From: Oxyruncus cristatus
Taxonomy: Eukaryota; Chordata; Aves; Passeriformes; Cotingidae
DNA length: 64,000 nucleotides
Direction: 5' to 3'
Assembly (NCBI GenBank): GCA_013399855.1
Contig: VXAY01005611.1
Coordinates: 1-64,000 of the forward strand
Position numbers and translations under genes: made by a program. The notes below the pieces were generated by a model. That model worked only from the letters and a program-made list of their open reading frames with translations. It ran no database searches and was not told the DNA's origin. This document shows, in pieces, positions 1 to 14,297 of this stretch. The stretch's first letter is position 1, and each line of letters starts with the position of its first letter.

Positions 1-3000
1 CAACCTGGTTGGTTCTATGATTCATTAATTTAAGGAATGCTTCCAAGTTCCAAAAATAACACTTGCCAGGGCTAAAGCCTTTTATATAAAGGATCTTAGA
101 ACAACGTACACTGAAACTAAGAGAGAAAATCAAGGAAAAACGAGATCATGAATACAAGCCATAATGCAGGATGCTCTCATACAGCAGGTCAGGCTGGTTC
201 CATTAGTTGTTGCCATCACCCTAATGCTTTACCTGCCTCAGAGTGAGTTCCTCTTACTGTTCTTTAGTATTAGAAAGTAATTTTTGCCCTACCTAGAAGA
301 CTGCATTTCTAGGAAACCCTGTCAACAATTGTTATTTCTTTTGATTTCTATAGACTTTTGGAAATATTGAAAAATACATAGATCATTTCTAAAGGTATAT
401 TTCAAAATTTGTGATATTTTTCTGAATTATAAAGCATCCTCTGGAGTAACAGAAAACAAATTTATCTGTAAATACAAATTATAGTGTATGTTTTTAGTGA
501 AACTGAGAAACCTTGGTCATATACACTTTTAAAATCTTGACGAGGGCATTTTCCCTACATTTTCTGTAGGACTTTCCAAATTTAAATACACTCTATAAAC
601 GATTCAAACTGTGATGAGTGTAAGTCTAAACAGAATTTAATGTCATAAATGACTGTTTGTTTAATGAACAGTCCTGTTCATGAAGAAGAGGATACAGACA
701 AATAAAATGCTGCATTTGAAGCATAAGCAATTCAAAGTCTGCCTTCCAGACTGACCCACAGAAACAAAGTTCTGCTCTGAGATCCTTAGAGGGAAAATAA
801 CCTCTTGTCATATTGCAATCATGAGTATTCTTTATTTTCAGCATGTTCAGCTGTTACTGAACATGTTCAAGATACTCATGAGCTGTTTTGGCAGATACTT
901 ATTGATGCAGTTTAAGTCTTCTGTTAGCTATAGTCTTTAGTCATTTTAGTACATTGAGAAGTAATCTCCAAGTCTGTCAGTCCCATTTTGCATTACAAAT
1001 CATTTGTACTTTTATAACTGTCATTTCCAAGGACATCTGGAAAAGATGGATTTATGAAAGGTTATCGTGCATTCTAAGGAGGCCAGGAATTAGCATGACT
1101 TTGTAAAGGTTCTTGTAAATTGAGCAGCAGCCATCACTGGCAATAAGCTGTTTTCTGCTCTAGTCAAGTATCTTTATTTAAATATTAAGGAAGAGGTGTG
1201 ACCTTTGGCCTCAAAGATGACTATGATACAGCAATAGCACAATCTATTAGCTGTCAATGAAGTATTATGGCCCTGGCTCTCTCAAGACACCTATTTGTGG
1301 ACAGTGTTATAATAACCCTTCCATTAGGCATCCCCAAGGCAAATAACCTTGGCTTTAACAGAGTCAGTTTAAAATTCCTTGGAGTAACATTAAGAGAATA
1401 TCTGGTTTGTGTCAGTTTAGAATCAACTACCAGCATTGGTCCCATTCTGTAAATTGTAAGTAGCCGTGGATTTATTAGAATTTTTTTATATGTGACCACA
1501 GGTAAATATTAAATACAAAGGATGAGAAAACATATTTTGTGTTCTACTTCCTACAGAGAATATTTGCAGATTAATGGACATTTGACAAGCCTGAGCATTT
1601 TAAAACAGGATCCATTTTCTACTGTATACATTTAATGTCTTTTTTGATGAAATTTAGACAATGTCATTCAAATTAAATTGCACTGGAAAAAATAAAAATG
1701 AAAAAATAAAACAGTAAACACAATAACAAGTAGTCTAGATAACATTCCTATGACTTCATATGTTTTCCTATGTAAATTTTTAAGTAAAATAAGATTAGAA
1801 GACTATCTAAAAAGCCAAGAAATTTTCACATGCTCTGTCTTGTTTGCCTCCTGCATTTCTACGTTTTCAGGTGTCAGTACATCTAATACACAAAGTTAAG
1901 TCCAAGGCCAAGTATTTTCAAACTTATGTGGGACACTCAGAATAAGTCTTTTCTTCATGTTTCCTTTGTTTTTTAGACAAAATAAATCTCATCATTCTCA
2001 CCTAATGTCAGCTGAACAGTCTTGAAAACTACAAGAGTTTTCCTCCATATGTAAAACCAGCTAAGTTTGTGTTTTGCACCTTCTGCAAGAGAACAGCTCT
2101 AAAGCCACCCTTCCTCAGAGGTAACAATCAAGGTCAAACTCCATTTAAATACTTTGAAAAATCAGAGGGACATGCAAGTAGTAAAAATAGCCTACTAAAG
2201 ATCCTATTAACATTTCAAATATTTTAGACATTATCCTGCATATAGTGTTTCTTCCAAATCCAGCTTTAATGTCTTATACAAATGGCTTTTGTTGCTGAAA
2301 CACAGCAAACAATTGAATGTGCTTACTGTTCTAAAATCTGAAGCTTGTCTGATTCTACAAGTACAGCTTCTATAAAACTTCATTTTCTGATGGTTTTTTA
2401 ACAGTAGAATATAATTACTTAGGCAGGAATAAAAGCATTCATGTGGTGGGGAATGGCATGAGCTATCCCCCAGCAAGGTTCAGTGCCTCCACACCATCTA
2501 CCGGTCCCCAGAAGGGCTTTGATAGAGCCAAGGCAGTGATGGATCCCCTCCAGCCACTGCCCCCAGGAGTGCTCTGCTCAGGGAAGGTTTACACATTGCA
2601 GAGGAAGAAAGCATCTGAATTAAAATAACTCAGTGCTAAATTGGCCAGTTCTCTCTTCTTAGTTTTGAAGAGCCCCCTCACTACCTGCAGTTCTTGACCT
2701 CCTCAGAGGGTTTTATAGGGGGAAGATGAATAAAGGTAAAAAAAAAAAGCTATGGAGGCTATAGCCTACAATGCTGTGATCCACCTTCTAATGGGTGCAT
2801 TGGGATTTATCCCCTTGCCTAACAAAGGCAGATGAGACAACTTCTACATGGATTAAGCCTAGAAATACTCAAAACTGTCAGTGCAGATTCATGCTACAGA
2901 TTCATCCTGAGCCAGAACGGACAATGCAAAAATGTTGCAGCAGGTATTTTGACCCTGACATTCTCAGAGATAAAAGCTGTGGGTCCAAAAAGTACAGCAC

Positions 3001-6000
3001 AGTGAAAGATGCCCTCACCTTACTTATGACCCTGACAATCTTATTTCAAACCAGTTTTAGGGAGCTCCACATAGTTGCAAAGCAAACAATTAAACTGAGG
3101 ATTACAGCAGTTGTTTCCAAGTGCTCAGTTCTCACACATTGCACACCATGACAGCAATATTCACTCTCAACAAAAGGCACTTGACTTTTGGTTCATTCCC
3201 CCTTTAGCACTCCTCTTACAATGATATTGGATACAAAGCCATTTTCTTTCATAGGATGATACCTGGCAGAATCTAGGATGTAATTTAAGGGGCTCTATTG
3301 ATATCATAAATTACAAGAAGTCTGCTGAAGCAGTTTATGAATGGCAGTAAAAAATCTGAAACTGAATTACACTATTAGAATCATGTATCGCATACATGTA
3401 TTATTATTTATAATACAGACCCAAGTATCCCTGTATTTTATTGACAAGGAAAATAATGTAGGACCTTGTCCTAAATAGGACAGGGCTTTTGCAGCCTTCT
3501 TAATAGCAAATGTGCTCCAAAAATGGAATAGAAGCGATGTATAAAGTTACTTCATAAAGGAGGAAAGAAACCCAGGTCTCTAAGTCTTGGAAAGTATGAT
3601 AGCACTGCAATGCTTTCTACCAGATCAGTCCCTTGTGCCACTCTCTGAGTAGAGATTGAATATGAGGAGGATGCTTAGGACCTTAACTATGTCTGTACAC
3701 AAAATATGGGTTCATATTTCAGAGTACATATGGAAGTCTGATTTGGCTGTCAATCAGATCTCTGTCTCTGTTTCTACTTTTAAATTTTCTGGCTGCTACT
3801 AGCTAGCACAAGCACTTTAACAAGACCATTGAGCAAAGAGAGAAAGAATAATAAGAAAGCTACAGTCTCACTGAAACAATATATGAATGGTCGTTAATCA
3901 CTTGTTCTCAGTTCACTTAAGAATCTACTTCCCCAAAACAAAGTAATCCATGTCACGTATTCAGACTCCAGAAATCGGCTTCTGGAAATGGCCTTGAATG
4001 GGAAAGTCCAAATAGGCACATTTTTGCAAATATTTTAGTGTGAAATTTACTTAAATCTCTGCATTACTTCACTGGCAAAACAGGACATAAGGCTGATGTT
4101 TGCAGTAGTAACCGTATTTTTACTGACCTACCAAAAAGGTAATTTTGTAAGGGCAAGCAAAACACCCCTGTTTAGAAGGAAGTCCTCAGTAAAGCCAACA
4201 GGCCCTTGATAGAAAGCCTGCTCCCACCAGCAAGATTATAAGAGCAAGCCATGTACACCTCCAAGGAACACTAGGAGTACCTGGATCCAACAACAATCCA
4301 CTTTGGGATTTCAGGGGCCTAAGGGAACCAAACGTATTTCTTACTGGATTTCAACACACTGAACATCAAACTAAGTTAGTTCCACTGAAATGACAGGGCT
4401 TAAAAGGCAAATACATTTATTTTATTCCCATGCTTGATAACTTTGAGATCAAGATATGTAGAAAACCATTCCTTGCCTTTTAAATAATCACATAAGTGTT
4501 TGTCACCAGTAATGCATTGTAAGATCCCAGTCCCAAAGCCACAATCTTAACTAGGAGTACAATTTTTTAAAAATATACAAGACTCCAAGATTTCGCAAAC
4601 CAAACTTTTGCAGAGCCTTTGGTTCTTACATACCTTGAGGTAGCCTAAAGAGAAGAAGCTACACACTTTCGTCAGGAGACACTTTTAATACGGGAGGAAA
4701 TAAGGATCTTGGCAAAAGTTTAAAAGTTTAAAAAGGGTAACATACAACCAAGGTAGAGTATTCTACAACGCACCGATCCAGCACATGCTGACCCACACAA
4801 TTTAGTAGAATCCAACCCGCTGGTTTTAAGTTACCCAAAAGAGATTAAGAAAAGAGTAAAGAAAGAGATTAAGTAAAGAAACAAGAGTAAAGAAAGAGCA
4901 GAAGAGAGGGGAGTAAGAGAAAACTAGATTAAATAGCTACCACCAGAGAGTCCTAAAGTGGTCTGGCTCCACAGGGTGATGGCAGGTCCTAAGAGAAAAG
5001 GCAAGATGGAGCTTATGTGCTGCTGTATTTGTGGGCTTTGACCACCATGTCCTCTCCTCCCAGGTGGGATGGCTGGCTCACTGATTCCTCATTGCCTCCA
5101 AGCCAGAGTGAGGGGTGGTGTAGGCAATCAGAGGCTGGATTAGGAGTTCCAGGGGGCGTGGTGTGGACTTGCTCCCAGGCTGCCTTTCTGACTGACAGAT
5201 GCTCCATATGTGTTCCAGGGCTGCTCTTGCCTGAACACACACGAGTTGGTTCCAGCCCAATAATACTTTTACTGATCCAGTGTCTCACATACATTGGTGC
5301 TGTTTGCCAGCTACCAACCTGTTAAACCACTGACTGGTCTGCCAGGTTCAACTGAGGCTGCAGCTGGGCCCTGACAAGCAGGAGGGTCTGATTCTCCTCA
5401 CACTTTCACCGGCCTCTGAAGATGAGCAGTGAGCAAGGGACGGCAGATATTTTTGTTTTGTCTTTCAGAGTTTGGTGCAATTTGAAAAGTTAGAGAATGA
5501 ACTGAAAGAGATGCGTGAGCAGGGTTACTCATAACCTAACCCGTCAGAAGCTGGGAATACCACAAAATAAACTCATTTCTTTTCCTTTCGGAAGGGACAG
5601 GCCCTGCCAGAGCCCAGCCCAGTACTCCTCTGCCTGCTTTTCAGGCTGATATTTGCCTTCGAGCAAAGATCTTCCTTTGGGTGTACCAGATCCCATTTGT
5701 GACATTTTGGGATCAACTTGCTTTTGTTTTTCTTACTCCTTAACCTGAGTTGTCCCATACTGTGCTCTCACTTGCTCAAAGGATGCTCTGCCTGCTGCAA
5801 AAGAGCAAGTCAAATTTAGTGTAAACTGGATTTAAATTCTCAAGTAGAGACAATGCCCCTTGGGTGTTTATTGCAGGAGTCAGTTCTCTGGTCCATACTT
5901 AGAGTTGACCATACTTACTTTACTTTGCAGTAAGACTAAATTGCTTTGTGTTAATTTGTTTTTACAGCAAGCCAGCTGTGTATATTAACTGTTCTACAGT

Positions 6001-9000
6001 AGAAACTATTTTCCAGTGAATATGATGGAATGATATTTCTGCAATGACTTCCGTTATTCACTTTACTTTCCAAATGGCTCTGTAGCAATACAAGATTTTT
6101 TCTTGTTGAGGTTCCTCTCCCTAATGATGACAGGAGCTGCCCATGTCACAGATTCACTAATTGATAAAAAAGACATTACATAAAGGATTTTTAAGGTTGT
6201 CATCTTATGTTTTAAAAAGAAATATTTCTTTTAACTTAACCTACTCCTGGAAGAGTATATAAAATACTTTAGCTAACAGATTTTTGTCTAACTCTGAATA
6301 TGAAACTTAAATAATTAGGAATCTTTGGTAACTGCAGACAAGTCTGTTGCAAGTCAATACAATGTACAAACATGATTTTAAGTAAAATGCTTTAAAAAAA
6401 AACAAACCACCAACAAAACTCCTGTTAACCACCGTCAACAAAATTAATGTTCTCACAGGGTTTGTAGTAGGAACAGCTCTTGGTCTGAGCTAGGCTTTGG
6501 CAGTCCTCTTGTTCAAATCTCCTGAGGCTCAGAAGTCTAGGGGGTCTGCAGAAGAGCTCAAGCGTGTTGCCAATTCCTGGCTTGCTTTGACGGGACAATA
6601 CCAGGTTGTGTTACATCAGTTTTATACTTACCGATTTTGAACCTCTTGGATGTCATCAGGGTTGAAAGAATGACCCAGGCCTGGAGTTGAGGCAGAATGA
6701 TTAGGAGACTTGTGCCAGCCCTGAGGAAGAAATCCAGGTGGAAAGTGAGACTGGGAAGAGGTGTCCCTCCTTAGAGAGATGGGAGGATGGGGCTCACCCC
6801 CAGAGGCTTGGTTCATTTGAATCCGCTAGCAATGGGATTGGTTGCCAAATAGAGTTAATGCTATCATTGCTTTCTGAGTTGCACAGACACGTGGTCCTGA
6901 GACATCTCTGGGGCCTCATCATGTGGTGATTTAGGCACACAAATGTTTCATGCTAGAACTCCAGAGGCCTAAAAGGGAAAGCAAATTTCTAATCCAAGGA
7001 GTATGTTTTAAAAATGCACAAGCACTTCGGAGGAGCCATTACTTTCTGAATAGTTGCTCTATTGCAAACACAATGCCCATCTAGGAATGTTTATTTATGG
7101 ATTTCAGAAAATTAAAAGATACATCACTTGAATCAAGGAACTTCACAGAAAACACTGCTTACTTCATCCTTTCACAAAGAGGAAAGTTTCCAACAGTAAT
7201 GTATCAGCTAATCATAGCAATCTGTGATGTGTAGCTTTCTTGATAATCTAGCAGCAAAAAAAAGTAAATTTTTTAATAATTGAAAATTAACATCTTACAA
7301 CCCACCTGGAAATAAAAGGGAAAAAGGTCACAAGTCTAGGTCTAGGTGCTAATGCGAGGACTGATAGATTTTCCAAGGAAGTAAAATAATTAGGATAACT
7401 GGCCATTGAAATCTTTTGAGATTTACTCTGCTATACACTGATATACTGCTGTAAAATAAGAAAGTAAAAAAAAGAGTCATGAAATTTTCTGAGGAAACTA
7501 CATGGCAGGTAAGGATGCCAACATCTGAAAGTGCGTGTAATGTATCAAACGCAATCTTAGCTCTTTAGCACCTGTACTTAGGTACAGGGATTTTATCTGG
7601 GGGGAAATGAAGTTTGCAGAGATGATATATTTCAAGACATTTGAAAAAAACCCACTGCTTATTTCTTATAATTCGGGGCATTTCCCCTTCTTATACAAAG
7701 TGTTGTCTTTCAAACTCATAAGCATATGAATCTCTTTGACTACTGTTCAATCTGCCTGTTCGTAACACAGCCTCTTATTCCATTATAATGCTTGAATGAT
7801 TCACATGCAATGTTTCCAATCCACTTTTCCTATCTTGTGAAACTTTTTAACGAAATGTTAGCATTTGCAAGCACCAGATGTTTTGACATAAGGAGAAGCA
7901 ATATGTAAATTTTAATCCATGCTAGGAACAATAGCCTGGAGGCACCTTTTTCTTATTACATGAATCATATACTTAACCACAATGTAGTGGATTATATCAA
8001 AATCATCACCACCCTGAATATAAAACACTTGTCTTGTGGTTGCCAATTAATGAAACTGATATATATTTAACTTGATGGGTACCAGTGATTTAACCAATAA
8101 GCCTTAGCATACTTCACTACTGCTTGTCTCTTTTATAATTAGACTTTTGATCTGATTATTATCATACATTTTTCTCTAATCTCCCATTGGTTGTCAGCAC
8201 AAATGATGCTGCCATTGAATCTGTTTGTCTGTCAATTGCAAACATCACTACTTTTAATGAAGCAGTGTATCACAAAAGGCTCTAATCTCTGAAATAACTT
8301 TTGATTTTATTTCCTGATGCTGTTTATTTAATCATTAAGTTTCTGAGTCTGCAACAGGCTGAGCATTGCCTTTCTACAAAGCAAACTGAGGGCTCTCAGT
8401 CCATCACAAAGGAACTGAGTATCTTTCATGGTCAAATCCTAAGTTCATAATAAATATGTAAAAAAGCAAAGCTTCTTTCCATAGCTAATTACTGAACTTT
8501 AAATATTAAATATAGTAATAATCATTTTTAGTACTGATAAGGGTGTCTTAATGATTCTCAAAATAAAGAGCCTGGAAAAATCTTTATTACAAATAGAATA
8601 TTTATCTGATGTATACAAATAATGTGCACTATTTTACGAGGAACGGCGAACTATTACAAAACTATAGATGAAATGCATATAACTAATCAACAAACTTTAC
8701 AAAATTTCATGCACAGAAAGCACCAAACATCTTCTGAAGAAAGCAGTACTCTTGAATTAGGAATTCAAAATGAAATCTGAATCCTTACTTACTTCATTAA
8801 GTAAAAGTATCTTTTAGTGCCAAATGGTACCTAATTATCAGCTTTAAAAAATGTTTTATATCTTAAAATACAATATTCTGTTTATTCTAGATTGTCTGGG
8901 GAACATCTAGTACATTTAAAGGTTTTTGTAGAGCTTCTTAGTGATTTAACTGATATCATCATGCCTGCTAGCAATTTTGCAACATTCTGAAAACACTTTC

Positions 9001-11558
9001 CATAAATCAAAGCCTTAGCAGCAGGAATAAGCAGATGGCAGGAGACCATATTAAAGAATGTATCAATTATTTTTATTAATGGGATGCTACTGGATCATGA
9101 TCTATCATAATGGTCTAAATGTTTAACACTTGTGAAGTGTTTTGTCTGTTAGATATCTCAGATGTTCTTAGTGGATGTTACCATAATGTCTTGTGACAGC
9201 ATTTTTTGAGGGTCTGGACAGTGAAGTTTCATAAGGAGCATTTAAAGATATGTTTTAATTTCAGTCCTTTTATTATATTCATATAATAAACATAAAATAC
9301 CAGCATACTTAAAATGTAACTGTAAAAAGATTGCATGTACAGTGTGTAATAAAGTACATTCTGTCTGCATACAATGACTTAGAAAACAAGATACTATATG
9401 GTTAAAAATGAAAAATGGCAATTATTATAAAAATATTCTACAGTCTCATAATAGTAATGTAAATGCTTTTACTTATCTAAGAGACTTAACATAATTTTAA
9501 ATTACAATAATTTTACATCCTCCATTCATATATACAATCCTATTAAATTCAAAAGGTACAGAAGGCATTATAATAGCAATGGTCTTTTTAAGATTAAGTG
9601 AAGGAACTATATTTAGTTATTTTACTATATGAAGCAACTGTGTTCCTGTTTGTTAAAACTGTTTGTACTTACTATAGCTTTTCACAGAATCCACGCTGTG
9701 CACAATGAAATAATTTAGTTTTCTGTTCTTAGTATAGATCTATATCCATGTCATGAATTAAACAAGATGTTGATATTGTGACTCCCTTTCCTTTTGTGTG
9801 ATTGTCAGTCTGCTGTTTTGTGTATTTTGTAGGAATATGTTCACCAGCTTTGAATAGCTGCTACTGAAAACAAGCAAGAACTTCTTATTTAATACGTCTT
9901 GACAAAAATAGCCATTTTTCCTACCTCTTGCCCAGCTGGAGGTCAAGCTCCATAAGACTCTCAATTCTTTTCTAGGCTCAGAGCCACAGACATGTTATGC
10001 ATCTCTTTCATGAGATTTCACTAAGCAGATCTCTCTGGGAAATAGCCAAAAAGTGTATTTCACATGCACTGTGTTTCAGCCCAATAATACTTGCATGGAC
10101 AGCAAAGAAATTCTGCCTGCTGAAGAATTCCAGGATTTGTCCCAGTAGTCATGAAATCCCTTTCCTCTGTGCAGGTTGTTAGGAATGCACTCAGCTCTGC
10201 CATAGCATTCCTCTCAGCTTTACAGCATCACTGAATCTGGGATGGGAGAGGGAGGGCTTGCTCTAGAAAGTCTGGGATGTGGCTGCCAGCACACACATCT
10301 CCTAAATACCTTCAGTGGCACCTGTTAATTCCCAGAATGTCCTAGATTAATTTTACAGCCTGTATCACCACTTAATTTCAAGGGTGAAGCTGTAATCCAG
10401 TCTCTAGTCATTAGCTAACATACTAATTATGATGCCTTTCTACTAGAAAAAATGCAATGTTGGTGAAACACCATTGCCATAATAAACACCTGCAGTATTG
10501 ACGAATTTAGTGTTTTAAGCAAGGGGGCTGGGGATTTTGTGTGAAGGAAGATGGCTTGAATATGTTTAAGGATAGATGAAATATAGTATATTGCAAAAAG
10601 AGGATTCACTATCTTGTGTCAAGTTTCTCATGCAAGAGGAGAGAGAAAAATTCTGGTGCTTTAAACTGAAGCAATTGTCAGAAGAATGAAAATCAACTTT
10701 AAAAAATTTAATGGATGCACTATAATGTTTTTTTTAGAACAGTGCTTATAAAAGTGATGAAATTCAGGATGTTATTTAAAGTCAGTATAGTTCAGAAGTA
10801 TGGTCTAACTCATGTAAAAGTTCAATGGGAAAATCATGTAATACATTCATATTTAATTTCTTTTTCTCCATTATGAGCAATCCACACTGGTGTATTTAAA
10901 ACTAATGTAGTAGAAACTGCAGTACAAGGACAAATGGCATTGGATATCAACCAAATATCCCTTCCTGAATATGGACAATACTCAACTGAAATGGAATTAC
11001 TCATACTTATCTAGACATAACATGCCCCTAAATGTTACTTTTAATTCATCGTGTTTTGTATTCAGGTGTCAATATTGGTCTTTGGGAAAACCATGACAAA
11101 GTGCTTCCTCTTTTAATTAATTCAATTTATAGAAGCACTCCAATTAAAATGGTGTTCAGTCCTACATCCAATTATCTTTGGGTAATACTCATCTGTCTTT
11201 TACAGCCCTTTCCTACATACTACAAAACCAAAAAACAAACAAACAAACAAACAAACAAAAAACCCCAAACAAAAAAACAAAAAAAAAAATTACCAGAATT
11301 CTGTTTATTGTTATTATTTTTAACCATGAAGTGGGAGCATATTGTATCCTCTTCTAGTGGTCAGATCTGTGCTTACAGACCAGCTTATATCCAACTAGTT
11401 TGCACAGGCTCATAGAAAACCTTGAGTTTCCTAAAAAAAAAAATATTCTTCTGAAATTGGATATTCCATCATTTTTCATAGCCATGTGGATGTAATTTAT
11501 TATCCAGCTGCTAAATTTACCATTATGCAACTATCATTACACTAACTGGGTTGGTCAG
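1..11558. other. TFEC 3' flanking intergenic DNA, no gene recognised
   Basis: AT-rich DNA downstream of TFEC. Open frames here (for example 118 codons at 2795-3151 and about 100 codons on both strands at 5013-5325) have no recognisable domain and no splice context, and I treat them as chance. Slightly GC-richer pockets at 2440-2630, 4960-5420 and 6640-6830 hold no known repeat that I recognise. A purine-rich imperfect tandem stretch (AAAGAGATTAAG-like units) lies at about 4855-4925. A CACGTG E-box is at 6888-6893. Confidence 0.6.
11229..11290. repeat. (CAAA)n microsatellite grading into poly-A
   Basis: Five CAAA/AAAC units in a row, followed by A-rich sequence interrupted by CCCC. Simple sequence with no coding role. 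The A-rich end could be the tail of an old retrotransposed insert, but I see no recognisable body beside it. Confidence 0.85.
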
Positions 11559-12275
11559 TGTATCGGCAAATGTTGATATTTTTTGGTCTGTGTTTGGGCC
11601 AAGCCACCTGTGAAAGTTTTGCTCCTCGCCTGCCAAGTTCACTGGTAAACGGGAGCCTTGTCCTTGGAGAGAGAGTTTCTTGTATAAACCATTTTAATTG
11701 GTGTTCTATGATTGGTTCATTGCCTATAGAGGACATTTGAAGGACAAACTGAAGAAGAGGGGAGGAAGTAAAGCCCCCAGACTGAAAGAGGTAAGACCCC
11801 TGAGTCAAACTGCGCATGCCTACGGGGAATTCCAAAATACTCACGCACGCACGGAAGGGATGCTCTTACAGAACCAAGAGGATGGACTTATTACCTCTGC
11901 CTAGGCAGTACTGGCCACACCTGCCTGGACAGACGTAATACGGTAATAGTATAGAAAGCAGTCAGCTCAGTTTTCGGGGAGGTTTTTCTTTGCTTCACAC
12001 GAAGGACCACTTGTCTGTAGCAGAGACGCCTGCACGTGCGAGCCATCACCTTCTCTGAAAAACGCAGCTGCAACAGAGGGTTTTATGATATTCGGAGTGG
12101 GTAAGATACCTCATGAATGACACCTGAGTTAGTAGGGTGTCATATTCTCCTATTCTCTTTCTCTCAGGTTCCCGTTTACTTGCCCACTTTTGTCATAAAT
12201 ATTGAGTTATTGTTAAGTTTTTCAACGGTGTCTTGGTTTTCAATCTCGGCATCCTTTCGAACTCACCCTGTTACA
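11559..12275. mobile_element. Solo LTR of an endogenous retrovirus, with 5-bp target-site duplication
   Basis: A 717-bp block begins TGTATCGG and ends CTGTTACA, so it has the TG...CA termini of an LTR. The 5 bases before it (GTCAG, 11554-11558) are repeated exactly just after it (12276-12280), as expected for a target-site duplication. CpG density is clearly above the surroundings (for example around 11810-11850 and 12020-12065), which suggests a fairly young copy. No internal retroviral genes are next to it, so it is a solo LTR left by recombination. A TATAAA lies at 11683-11688 on the plus strand. The termini are nearly symmetrical and I cannot fix the orientation. A 5-bp duplication fits ERVL-like or some class I elements better than alpharetroviral or ERVK-like ones (6 bp). 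Confidence 0.75.
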
Positions 12276-12579
12276 GTCAGGAATGTGCTATGGCGTGGGG
12301 GAACACGAACCTCACAAGGAATGTGAAGAGGACCCAGGTACCCATAACAGGCTAGTAAGAAGCAATTGCTCTGGTTTTTGTTAATAAGTTTAAAGACATT
12401 TTAAATGTTAATACAAACATCAATCCACTTTAGTCTTACTATTTCCAAAACTGTGACATTTCTGGGCTGTGAGGCAGGCTCAGTGACAGCAAAATTAATA
12501 CATACTTTTGAAACATATTTTGAATCATTAGAGAACTCCCTGATGTGATCTTTTGGCTTTGGTTGAGGAAGAGCTATGA

Positions 12580-13916
12580 AGACCCTGTGCCAGTTTATTT
12601 TCCCATTTATTAATATTACAATTAGAATGATTACACTTAGTGTCCTCCAGGAACATACATCACTCTCTAGAATTTCACTATGTATAGAAGTGATATGCCT
12701 TCTACCTGCCCTCTAACTGACAAGTCTTTACTGAGTCATGAGAACAGGTTTTCTCAATGCCCCCTCCTAGCGAGCTAGATATGAGAGGCAGTGCATCACA
12801 TCCATGTTTCTGAATATCCCCTTCAGTTTGAAATGTCTACCTTTTCAGCTTTTCTGTGGTGAATCTAAAGCCAAGTTTAAAATTAAATTCTCTTTGTTTC
12901 AAGTGTATAGAATGGGAATCTTGTCATTTCTGTCTGAGTCCAAATGGATCAAAGGCATGTGGGTAGAGTTCCTTTGGAAAAACCTCACTGTGCTGCCAAA
13001 GGAACTGAAAGCATCATCCAAAAGTACAGGATTATATCTCTGAATTCCAGTCTCTTCTACATAAAAAAAAAGACACATTTTGAATATTCTTGAAATAAGC
13101 AGCTGACATAACACTATTACCAGTAGTTTTAAATTGTGCTAATTGTAACATGGAGTGTCTGTGCTTGTACATCCATAGAGCCTTTCTGCTGCAATGCTAT
13201 ATCTTTTTCTGTCTCAGTTCATTTGAGTCTCCATCATTATGTTAGCTTCCATCCTTCTTCTGTGTCATTAAAATATATATTAAAAGAGTGGTTTTTTTCT
13301 ACAAATGAAATTTTAAAAAACCCAACTAATGGCATTCCATGGTATTCTCCTTTTAAAGAGAATCTTACTCAGTTTAAACTGCATGCTTACTTTACTTGTG
13401 TGAAAGCATTACCATCTGTATTTTTAAATTTTAAAATCTGTAACATCTCTGCAATTCCCAGCTTAAACAGTTCTCCGTTGCTTCACATTTTGTAGAATTT
13501 TTAGTTATATAAAATAAAGAAATTAGAAAATTACTAAAACTCATGTTTTTAGCAGAGAAAAGGGTAAGCAGATTAAAAAGAGTTTGAATACAGTTTTGCA
13601 ACATGGGTATTCCTTTTGTGGTAACCAGTTTTGTAGTACTGTAAGAAGTCATGGAATGACAGTAGAAATACTCCCAGTGAAGAAAGATCTGTGCAAATGT
13701 CAGCTGTGAACAGAGGGTAAATTTGGTGCAAAGTGATATGAGTCCATGTCCATCTCATTTTCCTATGAAGTAAGGGCTGCTTTAAACCTTTGTCATGTAG
13801 TAACATCTTCACAGTGGCTCTCCTTATAACTATTTAAAGTAATAACAAACAACATGCTTACGTTCAAATCAGTCTTTTAGCAAGTGGTTTAGAGACGTAT
13901 AAGACCCCTTCTGCTT
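12580..13916 (-). other. TFEC: Likely TFEC 3' untranslated region
   Basis: Non-coding AT-rich sequence directly after the TFEC stop. Its lower limit is set only by the candidate AATAAA signals near 12.6 kb. Open frames here on both strands (for example 13136-13495 plus and 13573-13812 minus) have no recognisable content and I regard them as chance. Confidence 0.4.
12594..12611 (-). promoter_or_regulatory. TFEC: Candidate TFEC polyadenylation signals (two AATAAA)
   Basis: Two AATAAA hexamers read on the minus strand, at 12606-12611 and 12594-12599. They are the first canonical signals I noticed after the TFEC stop codon and would give a 3' UTR of about 1.3 kb. No transcript data support the site. 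Further AATAAA motifs lie lower in the flank (about 11305) and could be used instead. Confidence 0.35.
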
Positions 13917-14297
13917 TTATAAATCATCTCCATCATCTGTGCTAAAGCTGCTTCTCCTGCTGCTCTCTTTTGATGCAGCTGGGGACGTGGAGGACAAGAG
14001 TGGATCTGTTCCAAATGGCGACACTGTGTCATCCAATAAAATTTCCTCTAGACGTTGTTCTTCTTTTAAAGCTGCACTGAAGGACAAATCCGTGAAGTGT
14101 GAAAGTGGATCAGAAAAGGCTGTAGATCCATCACAAACATCAGAATTTTGTCCATGTACCAGAGGCATTTGTTGAGAGTAGTCTACAGAGTTTTCCTCTG
14201 GATAAGACTGTTGCTTGATGACCTGTGCAGCTAAATCAACAGCAGTGAGTGAAGACATGACTGGGAGGCCATGTGCACGTGCCTGGATCTCCAGCTC
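13917..14297 (-). CDS. TFEC: TFEC coding exon 8 (last): end of leucine zipper and C-terminal domain
   Basis: This exon encodes residues 260-385 and ends at TAA (13917-13919). The acceptor AG is at 14298-14299, and the exon opens with [12 protein letters not shown], which continues the zipper from the previous exon in phase 0. The C-terminal part carries the conserved TFEC blocks [36 protein letters not shown] and the serine-rich tail [15 protein letters not shown]. This is the MiT-family C-terminal domain (Pfam DUF3371). In MITF the matching serine-rich tail is phosphorylated and affects stability; the same role here is inference. The sequence after the zipper ([20 protein letters not shown]) identifies TFEC rather than MITF, TFEB or TFE3. 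Confidence 0.97.
   Translation of the reverse strand, partial: ELEIQARAHGLPVMSSLTAVDLAAQVIKQQSYPEENSVDYSQQMPLVHGQNSDVCDGSTAFSDPLSHFTDLSFSAALKEEQRLEEILLDDTVSPFGTDPLLSSTSPAASKESSRRSSFSTDDGDDL

Noticed and set aside
842..865. CATGTTCAG/CTGAACATG hairpin
   Set aside because: Only 9-bp arms with a 6-base loop in AT-rich DNA; expected occasionally by chance and with no context.
2795..3151. 118-codon plus-strand open frame
   Set aside because: No recognisable family and no promoter or splice context; within chance for a 64-kb window.
5013..5325. Overlapping ~100-codon frames on both strands
   Set aside because: Opposite-strand frames in a GC-richer pocket, without similarity I can name; best explained by base composition.
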